Assembly: GCA_051453625.1 (NCBI GenBank)
Contig: JBOZIK010000001.1
Span: forward strand, 110,320,121-110,384,120
Reading direction: 5' to 3'
DNA: 64,000 nucleotides
DNA from: Welwitschia mirabilis
Taxonomy: Eukaryota; Gnetophyta; Gnetopsida; Welwitschiales
The translations under genes and the position numbers were made by a program. The notes beneath the pieces are model-generated. The model ran no database searches and was not told where the DNA came from. It was given only the letters and a program-made list of their open reading frames with translations. Positions 49,291 through 60,875 of the stretch are shown here, in pieces (the first letter of the stretch is position 1; every line of letters starts with the position of its first letter).

Positions 49291-50160
49291 AAGCAAGGAT
49301 AAAAATATAACAATTATAAAATCAAAAGGAAATTCCAAAGAAAACTAAAAACAAGTTTTATTTAAATCTTAAATTCTATTCCACATTTTATTAAAAATAA
49401 AGGGAAAAAAATGTTTATTTTTCTAAGGCTATGGTCCTAGGATGATGTACTTTCTTGGAAAAATAAGGAACAAATCAAAAAGAGACCAATTAATAGAACA
49501 TAAAAGTTACACATGCATGACAAGGTAACATTTAAACTCCATAAAATTTATTTGAAATATGAGAGAAAAAGAGTTTAGATCATTGATGAAATAATAATTT
49601 CTTATCAAATGCATTGCATAAATAATTTTAATTTTTGATTTCATTTAAAGATTGATATTCAGGATTCAAAATATTAATGATATTATTAGGCATCATAAAA
49701 TTTGAAGAGAGCTTCTTAAAATGAATGATGAATATAGGTATGGTATACTTAAAGAGATTTTTAAGTATTACTTCTAAGTATGAATTATTAAAAAGATAAG
49801 GTTTTCTAAAATTTAAAAGACTAAGATGTCCCAAGTTATACTTTTGAAAAGAGTTATCATTAGAGATATAAGCTAAAGTGGATTTGGTAGAAAAGGAAAG
49901 AATTTTTCTTTGAATATTTTTAAGAGAATGTGATGAAGAAGTATGGGAAGATTTTTAAATTGGATTGTTGTATTAGAAAGGATAGGTCTATTTTTTATTA
50001 AGTTTGATTGAACTTTTATAGGTTCTTCATTATTTATCCTTTTTTAATTATTTTTTAATCTTATTATGTTGAATAATTTTTGTAGTTTTTTTAATTAGTG
50101 ACTATATCTTTCCTTTTTTCATTATTCTTATTTTTCTTTTATTTAATTTTTGATTTTTTA
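49291..50160 (-). other. Join segment and unknown insert of Ath-6
   Basis: 49291-49510 is shared with Ath-5 (31030-31290) but not with Ath-4. From 49511 to about 49950 is sequence found nowhere else in the window, with a 68-codon minus-strand frame (49628-49834, beginning MGHLSLLNFRKPYLFNNSYL) that I do not recognise. 49950-50160 leads into the PR-RT spacer (GACTATTGTCCAG near 50160 matches other copies). Confidence 0.5.
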
Positions 50161-50439
50161 GACTATTGTCCAGGATTGTCATTTGTACAACTAGAGTGGA
50201 TGATGAAGGTTATGATAAAATAATTTAATTAAGTTCACATGTTAAAATCTTTTCCTATTAACATATTTCACTTCTTTATCCTTATAATTAGAACTATTTA
50301 TTTTTGTTGAGTTATTGTGCAAAATTAATTCTTATAGTGCTTTTAATCTCTCTTCAAATAGGTGATGTTATATAAACAAAGTTGATTTAGATCTTTTTTC
50401 TAAGTTTTCTTCCTCACTCATATCTTTTTCTGTAGCATC

Positions 50440-50880
50440 AAAAACTCTAATAATATACTTCTTATTATCTATGTAACATTCCATCAATCCAGTTTATGTG
50501 TCTATGATGCAATGAGTGGTTGAGCAAAAGGATTTTCCTAAAAGCAGTGGATAACTTCCATCATATTGTACTTTAATTATAATCATATCTATGAAGTATA
50601 AGGATTCTTATAATTTAATGACTAAATTTTTAATAATTCCTATGGGTTTCCTGATTGATGTATTGACTAATTCTAAGGTGATTTTTGTAGGTTTAATTTT
50701 TTCTTCTAACCTAAGTCTTTTACATACGTGAAGAGGCATGATGTTTATACTTGATCTTATGTCAATTAAAGATTTTCTAATTTTCTTATTTTCTTTTAAA
50801 CTAATACTTACTATTACTACCTCAGGGTCTTTAAATTTAGAGGCTTTTTATATAACTAAGTTTGATATAAATTATCCAAG
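50440..50880 (-). pseudogene. Ath-6 protease, best-preserved copy
   Basis: Minus-strand reading has few stops. The active-site stretch 'KSLIDIRSSINIMPLHVCKR' (about 50780-50715) keeps the catalytic Asp; the following Gly is Arg (GGA to AGA). Then 'IIIKVQYDGSYPLLLGKSFC' (about 50590-50530) and 'CIIDT.TGLMECYIDN'. This aspartic protease would process the gag polyprotein; on its own in this derivative it could at most have served gag. Confidence 0.8.
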
Positions 50881-52550
50881 AAAGACTCTACTAGGGATAG
50901 TACATTTTTATTTTCTTCAAACTAGGTCTTTCTACAACTTAGCATACTTATGATTTTAGTACAAGAGTATTTGAAAGGATGAGTTGATATTAACATCTTG
51001 CATTAAGTCTTTTAAGTACTCATCAAAATTAGGATTTATATTTAGTTTATCAAGCCAAGTGGTAGCTTGTCTTTTACTTTTATTTTTCATAAAGGCATCA
51101 TCTAAAGTTGAAGGAAAATTATATGTTTCCAATATTTGTACATCATTCTTTTTCTCATTTTATTTATCATCTTTGAAAGTTAAAGTCTCATGAATAGGTG
51201 GTGTTGTATCAACTACTTTACAATCTCTTTTGACTTCATTTGGGTTTGGAAAAGTTGAGTTGCAAGAGATCCTTGTGGTCTTTGAATGGCTAACATTGTT
51301 TGTTGAAACATATTATCTAAATTTTTAATGTTCATGTTATCCTTTTCTTATGTCTTGTTCATCTCTTTCATTATCTTCATAACTAGTTCACTCTAATTTT
51401 ATTGAAAATTTAAGAATCTTAATTGAAAGTTTGAGCCACCTGATTGAAAGTTATTTGGTTGGAAGTTTAGATTATTTGGTTGAACGTTAAAGTTCTTGAA
51501 CTTATTTTCAAAAGGTTTTTTATTTTATTAATTTTATTACCCACTTATTCCTTATTGATATTACATTTGATTTTAAAAATTAGAAGTCTTTTGGTTAAAT
51601 GCATAAACTTCTTCAAATATTTTTTCTTTACATGTAGCTATAAGGGACATTCTTTTATTGTATGGAAGTTATCTTCACATGTATTACATGTTGAGATTAT
51701 GTTCATTTTCTTTGTAACTTTGACATCTAGAATTATTTAAGTGTATTTTTTCAAAGAAATAGTGAAATCCTTAATCACATTAGTTGATTTATTTTATTCT
51801 TCCTCCTTATCATGTTTTACTTTTTTTAAGTTATTTATAAATTAACCTATAGTTTGATTATCTTTAAAAGTTGATTTAGTCTAAGTTTGACTAATTTCAA
51901 TAAGATATTTCAACAAAATCCATGTATTATATAAATCTAAGTCTATCAAGTTACCACCACAAAAAAAAAAATCTACAAGTTGTTCGATTTTTGTATTCAA
52001 TCCACAATAAAAATAATTTATTAATTATGGTTTAGAAAATTCATTAATAGGCTTAGAATAAGTAGCTATAATAAATATTTTATATGTTATGGCATAATCC
52101 TCATTATGTTGTTAAACGTTTATGACTTCTTTTCTTCATTTTCTTACTATGCTCTTACTCATGAATCTTTTGATAAAAGCTTCTTGTACTTGACTCTAAG
52201 TTTAAAATTTTATGAGGAATTGTTTTAAGCTAAATTTTTTTTCTACCTCTAAGTATAATAGGAAAGATAATCACATAAGTTCTATTACTAATTTATTTTT
52301 TTTCATTTTATAAAATGATCACAAGTTATCCTATATTTATGTGATGTTAAAAAGAATATCCATTAGCTTCTCTTGAAATTGCTGGATAAGAATTTAAGTT
52401 TTTTAATTCTATGTCATAACTAGAAGGTAAGTCAAAAGCGGTTTGAATTTCACATTTTCTATTAGCAATTAAATCTTTAAGTATAGCATGTGTATTTGTA
52501 TTTGAATTTACATTAGAAGATATTATCATGATTGGAGTATCAGATGACAC
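50881..52550 (-). pseudogene. Ath-6 gag, decayed, with intact N-terminus
   Basis: Open N-terminal piece 52347-52550, start MSSDTPIMIISSNVNSNTNT, then 'ILKDLIANRKCEIQTAFDLP', which matches the Ath-1 N-terminus and supports the chosen start. The capsid core spans about 52330-52000 with stops. A Cys/His zinc-knuckle remnant lies near 51620-51700, and the Asn-rich tail runs to about 51250. A promising but dead reading frame. Confidence 0.75.
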
Positions 52551-53260
52551 TAGTTATTTTTGTTTTTTGATTATATTTAATTCAGATGAGAAAAATGATT
52601 TGCTTCTATACCATTGCTTTCTTTTAAAAAATAAGATTTTGAAGCAATAAAAGATAAAAAATCATTTTATTCAATTCTTGAAATTCTTTGCATACCTGGT
52701 GTGTATGTATCTAGGGTATGCATACCCAAGTTAAGCTTGAAGTCAACTAGAACTTCTCTAATATTTTTCTTGATTCATCTTTTCTCCCACTAGTATTTTA
52801 TCTTTTTACTCAAGTGTACCATGTCTTTACATGCTTAATAATGTATTTTCAATTATTGTCTCATTTGTTATCTAGATGTTACCTAGATGAGTACTTAATA
52901 AAAAATAAAAAACAAAGAAAAACTAAAACAAAACTAAAACAAAAAGCAATAGTCATCTTCATATTTCATCTAGATGACATAGGATATAATATCAATTTAT
53001 TATGTGTTGGAAAACCAAAAAGAAAAACTATTAAAAAATATTATAATAATCCTAATCTTATGTTATTTATTATCTGCTTATGTTACCTAGACAACATATA
53101 AGATGATAGGGTGTTATTTGCAAAATCAAAAAAATAGAAAACCATGAAAATAAAATCTATGATATTTATAGTAAAAATACAGTGCTACTATAAATAAATA
53201 TCTAAGTCAAAATCCAAAGCACTTATCTAGGTAATGACAATCCTTGAACTACTTATGACC
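52551..53260 (-). other. Ath-6 leader
   Basis: Untranslated. Parallels the Ath-4 leader, with palindromic motifs at about 52866, 52966-52977 (TCATCTAGATGA) and 53085. The small plus-strand frame at 52814-53101 is accidental. Confidence 0.6.
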
Positions 53261-53278
53261 TTCCTAGCAATGGCCTCA
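53261..53278 (-). other. Primer-binding site of Ath-6, tRNA-Asp type
   Basis: Plus strand TTCCTAGCAATGGCCTCA. Against the tRNA-Asp pattern, five differences are transitions and one is a G-to-C change. Three bases separate it from the LTR. Confidence 0.75.
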
Positions 53279-53281
53279 AAA

Positions 53282-54532
53282 TATTGTAGTGTGTATTTAT
53301 AGAATTATTATATTTTTAAAAAAATTCTATCGATCACAAATATTTGCACAATACACATACTATTATAGATAAGAGTTAACCTAAATATCATAATCCATTA
53401 AAGGCACTAGACTTGAAGTTAGACAATTCATTTAAGTGAAGTATTTTGTATGTTTTATTTAGGTTTAAATGAAAAGAACAATGTAAGAAAATAATGTAAA
53501 GTAAACACAATAATGTAATGCAAATGAAACCTATTCTAAATGTAATATCTATCTAACTACCAAGCCTTCTTGACCTAAATATTGGCCATGCATAACCTAA
53601 ATCAATTCAAAAATCTATCACTAAATCTAACCAACCTAAGCTATCAAGTTTGTTAAACAAAATATAGAAAGAATGTAATGATTAAGCTATGAAATGCAAA
53701 ATAAAATATAATGCAAAATTTAAACTAATGATTTCAACCTTATCAAAGGTTTTCCTTTATGATTTATATTAACTATAAAGTTGTCATGGAATTATAACTA
53801 ACATAGACCATTAGGGAGATGTACATGAATAAAACTAGAAAAAACATTTTATTACTATTGAACCAACATGATATTATAATGTAGTAGCACCTTAATAGAG
53901 GATGCATAGCCCAACACCAACAAATATCCCTCTCTGTAACGATGAATGAACCTCCTCCCATTTAATCTCTTTTCATGAGATTTTTTAGTACTAAAGAAGA
54001 TGAACTTGGAGAAAGGGCAAAGATAATATTTAATTATAATAACATACTCTAAAAATAGAAAATCTAATAGATGCAAGAGAAACCTTAACTATGCATGGAA
54101 GGCAGATAAGGCATTGCATAAGTTTGGTACATTGACTAATTTTAGGTGTTATTATGATGGTCATTTAGATGATGGTGGGGATAATGTCATATTAAGAGAA
54201 GTTTCATATTTAGCTTTTATTATTGATACAGTTAGCATCCTTATCAACATACACTTAATCTCATTCATATTACCATCTCAATGATGAAGTAGATAATATT
54301 AGTTTTGAAGCTCTTTTATCAAATTAAATTGGCCTTATACATCATTAGTTCCTCCTTAAAATGTAAAGTATTAAACATCTTCCAAAATTCCTTCAAATGT
54401 GCTAGTGATTATGCATTTTCATGATTTTCTCTTTGACTCTTAATAATTATCATTTTCTACTAAACTTGTCTAAATGTTTTGTAAAACTTTTTAGAATACC
54501 CCATCAAAGACATATAATTTGGCATTACAACA
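53282..54532 (-). repeat. Ath-6 5' LTR
   Basis: Inverted LTR from TATTGTAGTGTG to TTGGCATTACAACA, 1251 bp, next to the PBS. Closely similar to 45508-46732. Confidence 0.85.
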
Positions 54533-55366
54533 CCCCGCTATAATTAGTTCACAAAAACCCTCAAAATAAGGGGTAGTGAAATTGGTTGTGGATACCCATG
54601 GCAATGTTTATCCACCTCCTACATGCATACAAAGTTATTTAGATGATTGGCCATGACATAATAAAAGTCCTTATTAGAATAAAAGAATATTAGGAGGAAT
54701 GTAGCTATCTTGACTTAACCCAAACACCAACCTTATTTTCTCTTTTAAAATCTAAATAGGATCATGAAGATGATGAGTCGTGGTAGCTATACAAGAATTA
54801 AAGAAAAGATAGAGAGAATCAAGAATGAAGAAAGTAGTCGAATGGTGAATACAAAAGGAAGGAAAACCAAGAAATCTTAGAAGTTAAAGGGCAAGATCTA
54901 AGAAAACTCTACTTCATAATTCATTATTATATTTTCAATGTACTAGATCTAACAGTGGTATAATTCTAAGAAATGACAGGATAGAGTCTCTAAGCCATAC
55001 CCTAAAATGTGGGTGCTACAAAGTAAAAGTGTTGAAGAAGAGCTCATATTTATAAGTAACAAAGGCTATAAAGAACCTACATAAAATGTGTAAAATGAAT
55101 GACTAAAAAACAAAAATAAATACCACATGAAAGAGTGATATTAAAAAGAAGAAGAAGAAAAGCTACCAATTGATTAGAAAACATAAGAAAAATGAGGTAA
55201 ACATTAGGGGTCTATAGGGTATTTATAGAAGTGGACTCAGGGTTAACTAACCACAAGAGTAAAGTTAATTAAAGTTAAAAGGACTAGTTAACTCAAGGTT
55301 AAAGAAAGAAAATTGTAGTTAAATGATAGTATTGGGTCTCATGATGAAATTACAATCCAAAGGACC
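54533..55366. other. Unclassified stretch
   Basis: A-rich plus strand with no ORF and no match to the elements above. The sequence near 54990-55070 and 55200-55240 (GGGTGCTACA..., GGGTATTTATAG) has the look of an LTR-type promoter, but no partner repeat is seen. Confidence 0.4.
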
Positions 55367-56332
55367 AATGTCATACTTAAGAAGCTAATGTCACACCTAA
55401 AGTATTTGCATCACACTTGTATATCTAACATTGCACTTGAGTGTCTAATGTTATACTTGGTCCTATAACACTTCAATGTGTTTAGTCAACACTGGCACAT
55501 CATGATTTCACTTGAAATTATACCATTATAAGTCTTTAATATCATACTTAGATTTCTAACATCACACTTACCTCTTGCTTACCTCCAATAGCTCCCACTT
55601 AGCCCTAGTATTAATTTTGCTTCTTTAATCCACTTTGTAATAAATTTTTCAACATCACAGTTGGGTGTTTAACATTACACTTGGGTGTCTAATTTCACAC
55701 ATTTTCTTACAAGGATTTGACACATTTTACTTAACTTAAGCATCACTCATTCTGCTCTAGTCTGCACCATGATGAAGACTGTGATGTTGCACTTGGATAC
55801 TCAATGTTGCACAAGGTGTCCAATATTATACTTAAATGCTTAAAATTAAACTTGACTTCATAACACTCCAAATCCTTCCACAATACCCTAGTACTTTATA
55901 TTTCACTCTAGAATTGCTCTTCAAAGAAGGTCTAATGTTGCACTTGGATGTCTGACATTGCACTTGAGTGCCCAACATCTAACCTACTTTTGCGAGCTTT
56001 CAGCACTCCTCTTCACCCCTAGCACAAGATGCTCTATTTAATTTTTTATGTGGTAGAGCTCTTCGATTTTATACTTAGGTGTTTGATGTTGCATTTAGAT
56101 TTCTGATATTATACTTGGGTACTCAATGTTATTCTTGTCCTTGCAAGGTCTTGACATCTCTTGTTCAACATTGACACTCACCATCTCACCTGTGCTTGCT
56201 CTATAAAGAAGCCCTAATATCATACTTAGGTGTATAACATTACACTTGGATGTTCGTCATCATAATTCGATACCTAACATTATATTTTTATTTTAACACT
56301 AGTGTATCATCCAATGTCACACTTAAAGTACC
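55367..56332. repeat. 20-bp minisatellite in clusters with higher-order spacing
   Basis: Unit consensus about AACATTRCACTTGGGTGTCT (20 bp). Five units are consecutive at 55367-55466; further clusters start at 55538, 55651, 55782, 55933, 56065 and 56216, each with two to four units. Cluster starts are about 110-151 bp apart, the last four at 131, 151, 132 and 151, with spacers that also resemble each other (for example AAAGAAGG/CC...CTAAT before 55933 and 56216). A 20-bp period is not a multiple of three, so it is not a coding repeat. Confidence 0.85.
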
Positions 56333-57420
56333 TAGTAATACACCTCTTTAATAATTACCATCAATGAAATCCACATCATTAAGGGATGTTATGATAACCA
56401 TTAATAATTTTCGTAGGCCTTTTTATAATCACCATTTAGTTGTAGGTGCCTAAATCTTGCAATAATACTATAAAAAGGACATAATTCCCATCATAAGAAA
56501 GAATAAATATTCTAAAAAGAGAAGTAAAAAGGAAAAGGTGTATGAGTTTAGGAGGACATTAAATCAACTAACGCATTATGAAACATAGATTGAATGGATT
56601 AATGAATAAAATAGATATCCAACTAGATCACATTTATTCACAAAAAAAAACTACTTACCAGTAGGATTAACAACCTGCTCTCTCACTTGAAAAAAAGCCT
56701 CACTAAGTAGAATCCTAGGTATCTCAAGAATAATCATCCATCTCAAGCTAAAATATTCTATTGGACATAGTTGACCTTTAAAACATCCAAATGAAACTAG
56801 TAAACACAGAAGAAAATCTTTAATCCTTCCTAGCTAATCGATCAAATAATTATAGCACAAAAGAATGGGAAAAAGAGAAATCACAAAATGATATGCCTCA
56901 AAAAGTAATTTTGCATTTTGTGGATTTAGTAGATCGATAATTATTTTAACCTACATGATGTTCTACCAAAAAGATAATGCACATACATTGCTATTTTTTT
57001 GGTAGGAAATACAAAAGAATGATGGTCTTGATGCTAGCAAAAACATCCTTAATGAGTATTTTTAGACATCTTTATGGAGGAATTCAAAATAAAATTCATC
57101 CTTGAAGACTTCATAGAAGATCTAATGGTGTAATTTTAATTCCTTTTCTTGGGAAAACATTCACTAGATAAGCATTAGTCCAAATTATAGTGTCTTATAA
57201 AATACCAAAAAGAACTTCATAAAAAAGTAGTTAATTAATAGTTTCATTGGAACTCTACCATTCAAACTTAAGTGTCCTCCACACTTTAGAAATTAGATTA
57301 ATTAAAGATGCCTAGGTAAACCAAGATATTATCTTTAAACACAAGATACTTGATGGATTGAGAATACAACTTTAAAGAAGATAGATCTAATATGTCAAAC
57401 ATAACACTAGAACAAGATAC
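56333..57420. other. Unclassified stretch
   Basis: No clear domain. The part from about 57100 could be the decayed gag core that precedes the zinc knuckle at 57440, but I cannot show it. Confidence 0.4.
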
Positions 57421-58060
57421 ATTTAGAACCAATCTCACCTACCACGAGTGTTATAAGAAGGAACACATTACTAAATATTACCTATTTAGAGCTTTAACAA
57501 TTAATACTCCTCATAGCAATCGATATCAAGGTTTGTAGAATTTATTTTCATCACTAAAAAGTTGTATGTCATCCTTCAAATAGGTATAACTCATAACTAG
57601 TATTTTATTTTAGAACTCCATGGTCACATTTCATATTTCATCATTACTTTCTTAGTTGATAGTGATGTCTCTCATAATTTTATCTCTCTAGTTCGATTCT
57701 ATAAATTAAACATCCCTACTTTTAAGGAACATAAAATAGACCATTCATGGATTAAACATTATAAATAAGTTCTATGTTTTTCACATTGGAGAATATCATG
57801 CCATTTTAGGAATTTCCTTCTTAATTAAATACAAAATTCAAATTAAATTTTATCAACACACTTTATTGCTAACAACTTCATTTAGAAAATGAATCTTAAA
57901 GTTGAAGGATAAAAATAATATTATATCCTTGACCTCACCTAGGTGGATTTCAAAATTTTTTAAAAAGGAAAGAAGTCTTTATTATCCTAATTTAGGTAGA
58001 AACAATTTCGTAAGTAATCCTTTCATATATTTGACCTATTTTTATGAAAACATCTAATAA
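57421..58060 (+). pseudogene. Ty3/gypsy gag zinc knuckle and protease remnant
   Basis: Zinc knuckle at 57440-57481: YHECYKKEHITKYY, a C-x2-C-x4-H-x4-C knuckle in which the first and last Cys are now Tyr and the usual Gly is Glu. Protease at about 57595-57720: ITFLVDSDVSHNFISLVRFY, with catalytic Asp kept and Gly changed to Asp, then 'EYHAILGISFLIKYKIQIKF' (about 57785-57850). The D-S-G-x-x-H-N-F-I-S type protease points to a different Ty3/gypsy lineage from the Athila copies. RT and later domains are missing. Confidence 0.65.
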
Positions 58061-58109
58061 GAACCTAATGCTATAATCCATTATCTTTATTTTTTCATAT
58101 ATTTTTGAA

Positions 58110-58480
58110 TGGTATGCTAGGTAATACCAAAAATTAGTATCCGTCATGTATTACAAACTCATCTAGAAATGAGAAACAAACTTAGAATAAAGCTATCATC
58201 TTTGGTAAAACATGAAGACATACAACATTAATGTGTAAAGTATCATTTATCTTGACACATTTTATACCATCTTATTAAATTTATCCATTACCTCCATGAT
58301 GTAATCATTACCTATTTTAAAACATAGATCCCAGATTAAGTTCATACTTAGATCTTGTCATAGCTTCATTGGAACTAATAATGACATGTATAATCCTATA
58401 TTTATTGATCATTTCTTTCCTTTATAACATGTATAGTAACTTTATACCATCTACTACACATCCTTGTACATGTTTATCCA
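58110..58480 (-). pseudogene. Chromovirus-like integrase core, decayed
   Basis: 'QDLSMNLIWDLCFKIGNDYI' then 'MEVMDKFNKMV' (about 58371-58270), where the family reads D-x-S-M-D-F with the first catalytic Asp; here that Asp is Asn. 'HINVVCLHVLPKMIAL' follows (about 58235-58190), the stretch before the second Asp. Stops throughout. Confidence 0.68.
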
Positions 58481-58689
58481 ATGATATAACTTATTAAATA
58501 GTTCATATATTTCATCCAAGTTATGATTTCCACCTATATCTCCATAATACTTTTCTTGCTGTTATCCCTTATTACTTATTTCTAAATTAATAACATATCA
58601 TGAAAGTTTTTGTTATTGTATTGTTTTAAAGGCTTCAACATCTCTATCTAATATTCATAAATGTATTTATAGCATAATGCCATTACTGA

Positions 58690-59060
58690 TTATTTATATG
58701 ATCCATTTAAATTCTTAGAACTTTTCTTCTATTTATCTCCATCTTAGAGATATATGTGATGGTATTTATTCTTTAATATATTTTACTAAAAATAAATGTA
58801 CTCATCAAGAAATTCAAAATGTTATCTATTTGAGATATAAATAACTAATACTTTAAGGTTATCTTATTGGGGATCATTATATTAGTTCACATGCACAACT
58901 TTTTATTTTCCTTCTTTAGAGTTCGTACCATTGAGATAGTACATGATCATAAACTTTCATTAATTAATTCGTTATTTAGCAATTCATGTATATGTCTACC
59001 TACTTCTTCTATTTTATGTAGTGCAATTTTTATATAATGTTTTATTTAGAAGTGAAGGTT
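58690..59060 (-). pseudogene. Chromovirus-like reverse transcriptase N-terminal part, decayed
   Basis: Minus-strand blocks: 'SCTISMVRTLKKENK'-like text (about 58950-58900), 'IPNKITLKY', 'SQIDNILNFLMSTFIFSKIY' (about 58850-58790) and 'INTITYISKMEI'. These are RT motifs 1-3 in order. The YxDD box is not present; integrase follows within about 200 bp, so a deletion removed the palm, thumb and RNase H. Confidence 0.7.
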
Positions 59061-59369
59061 CAGGTACTATATTTATCTAATTTATTTTGGCCTTAATAAA
59101 TGGTAAGTAAAAAGTAAAATAATTGGAAAAATATTTCTAAAATATTCTAACATATCTTTACCTCTACTTGATAGTCCTCTAATTACTATTTTAAAGACAT
59201 ATTTAACATCACTATTATGTGATAGCCTTTCTATTTTATTTCTGCTATCACCTTATTTTTTTCAAGAATTATATACATGTTTTATATTCTAAAACCTCCT
59301 TTGGATCTTACAAAATCTCAAAGATCAAATTTTCTTATTCATTATCAGGTAATTATTTTTTTCTTTATT

Positions 59370-59640
59370 ATTCATGTACTTAATGTCATATTGCAATGGT
59401 CTATTAAATAATAGATGAAAAGATTTAATATGAATAACATCACAATATACTTGGCTTTAAAAATTAATAATTTTAAAGTTAACTAGACACTATTATATAA
59501 TTATAACATGATACCCCTTCTATAGCCAAAAGAGTTGGATGGGGCATGATCTCTAGGTTTAATCTTTTCATCATCTCATTGGAAATAAAGTTATTAATAC
59601 TTATATTATTAATGATGATCTTATAAAACCTTTTCTTGTA
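59370..59640 (-). pseudogene. Chromovirus-like protease remnant
   Basis: 'INNISINNFISNEMMKRLNL' then 'EIMPHPTLLAIEGVSCYN' (about 59620-59490), where the family has I-D-x-G-S at the active site; the Asp is now Asn. 'DVIHIKSFHLLFNRPLQYDI' (about 59430-59375) matches the C-terminal H-x-L-L-G-R-P-W-Q block. Confidence 0.7.
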
Positions 59641-59699
59641 ATTGCATCTATTTCTAAGTATTTATTTTCATTGTTTTCACTACTTAATAATTTTTTCAT

Positions 59700-60717
59700 C
59701 TTTCATGAGAGTTCTTATAATAGTTATTATTTCTCTTTTCTTACTAGTAATCTTATCTATTTTTTAATTCTTGAACTCTACATATATTACCATTCTTAGA
59801 TATGGTAGTTATGTGTGTATGATACTTACTTAATGAATAATCATAAGACTAGTATCTTAGATTATGACATTTATAATAAACTTCTAAGAAATTATCTTCT
59901 TTACCTCCTCCTTTATAGTACCTCATATGCCTATATTGTCTAATATATTTTTGGTTTTTAATTACTATTTATCTTTTACCTTGATAATAAGCCATTATTT
60001 ATAGTTTTTACCCCCTCTAAATCTTCCCTTTTTCAGATATTTCTTTCACTGCAATTACACTTTTTCTTAGACTATTAATTGGCATGATTCCTTCATGGTT
60101 CTAGAAGTAATAATGTTAATATTATTTTAAATAGTGAATCTTATATTAATAATGCATTTTATCACCTCTTCTATGCCAAAATTAAAATGTCATACTTGGG
60201 TGAAAAATGAATAAAACTATTTATGTACTCTATCATAGATTTGTTTGCCTTCTAAAGTGTTTACATACTTCTCATTATTCTATTTTTTGCAAAAGCAACA
60301 TAAACTTATCCTAGAACCTCTTCTTCATGTAGTTTCCATAGGTTTAAGGGTTTTAATATTAATGGTTCTTTCAAACATGCTTCCACCAACTTACTGAAAC
60401 TCCTCATAAGGGATTTGAAGCCATATTTACCTTCTTTTATTTAGTAACATCCTTCACTTCAAGTACTACTCCATGCCTCAGATCTAGTCTTGAAGCTTTT
60501 CTACTTCTATAAATAGTGTCAAACTTACTATGTCCTTTTATTTCATATTTATTAGAATATTTAAAAAGTAATTATTCTCCTCCTTTACACTTATATTGTC
60601 ATATGTAGAATCCCTCTAATGACCTATCCACCTTGGATCATTGTTCTTCTCGTTTATCATTGTATTTTGAAACTAGCTCTATAATCTTAGGCATATAATC
60701 AAAATTCAAATTCATCA
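59700..60717 (-). pseudogene. Chromovirus-like gag with zinc knuckle, decayed
   Basis: The start near 60717 reads MMNLNFDYMPKIIELVSKYN. 'VSVSWWKHV' (about 60405-60378) is the capsid Trp-Trp motif. The text that follows resembles '..DKFM.L.Q' and 'EYI.SFIHFSPKYD' of Retrotrans_gag in mixed frames. The knuckle at 59883-59837 reads YYKCHNLRY.SYDY, from C-x2-C-x4-H-x4-C with Cys/His lost by transitions. Confidence 0.68.
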
Positions 60718-60863
60718 TCAATTCCTTCATCATCATTTAGAAATATTTCATCATTGATTATTACCTCATAGAGAACTTTTACAAGTTCATAACTGTTGGC
60801 TCCTTTACTAGAATGTTATTTGAAAATAATGATAATAACTAACTTCACATAAATCAAAAACTT

Positions 60864-60875
60864 TCTTTGATAGCA
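60864..60875 (-). other. Primer-binding site, tRNA-iMet type
   Basis: Minus strand TGCTATCAAAGA against the usual TGGTATCAGAGC: nine of twelve match. It lies between the gag start and the probable LTR, where it should. Confidence 0.55.

Larger units (their letters stand above)
45508..54532 (-). mobile_element. Ath-6: gag/protease-only Athila derivative with two LTRs
   Basis: From right to left: 5' LTR (53282-54532), PBS (53261-53278), leader, gag, protease, unknown 650 bp, short join segment, integrase C-terminal end, conserved block, non-coding part, 3' LTR (45508-46732). RT, RNase H and most of integrase are missing; the internal region is 6.5 kb against about 8.2 kb in Ath-4. It shares its deletion junction with Ath-5. 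No matching target duplication was found (45503-45507 AACTG; 54533-54537 CCCCG). Confidence 0.8.

Noticed and set aside
49628-49834. A leucine-rich repeat protein fragment in Ath-6
   Set aside because: The leucine spacing does not repeat; it is recorded only as an unknown insert.
55367-56332. CRISPR-like array or coding repeat
   Set aside because: Units are 20 bp, directly adjacent within clusters and diverged from each other, the period is not a multiple of three, and the setting is a plant genome.
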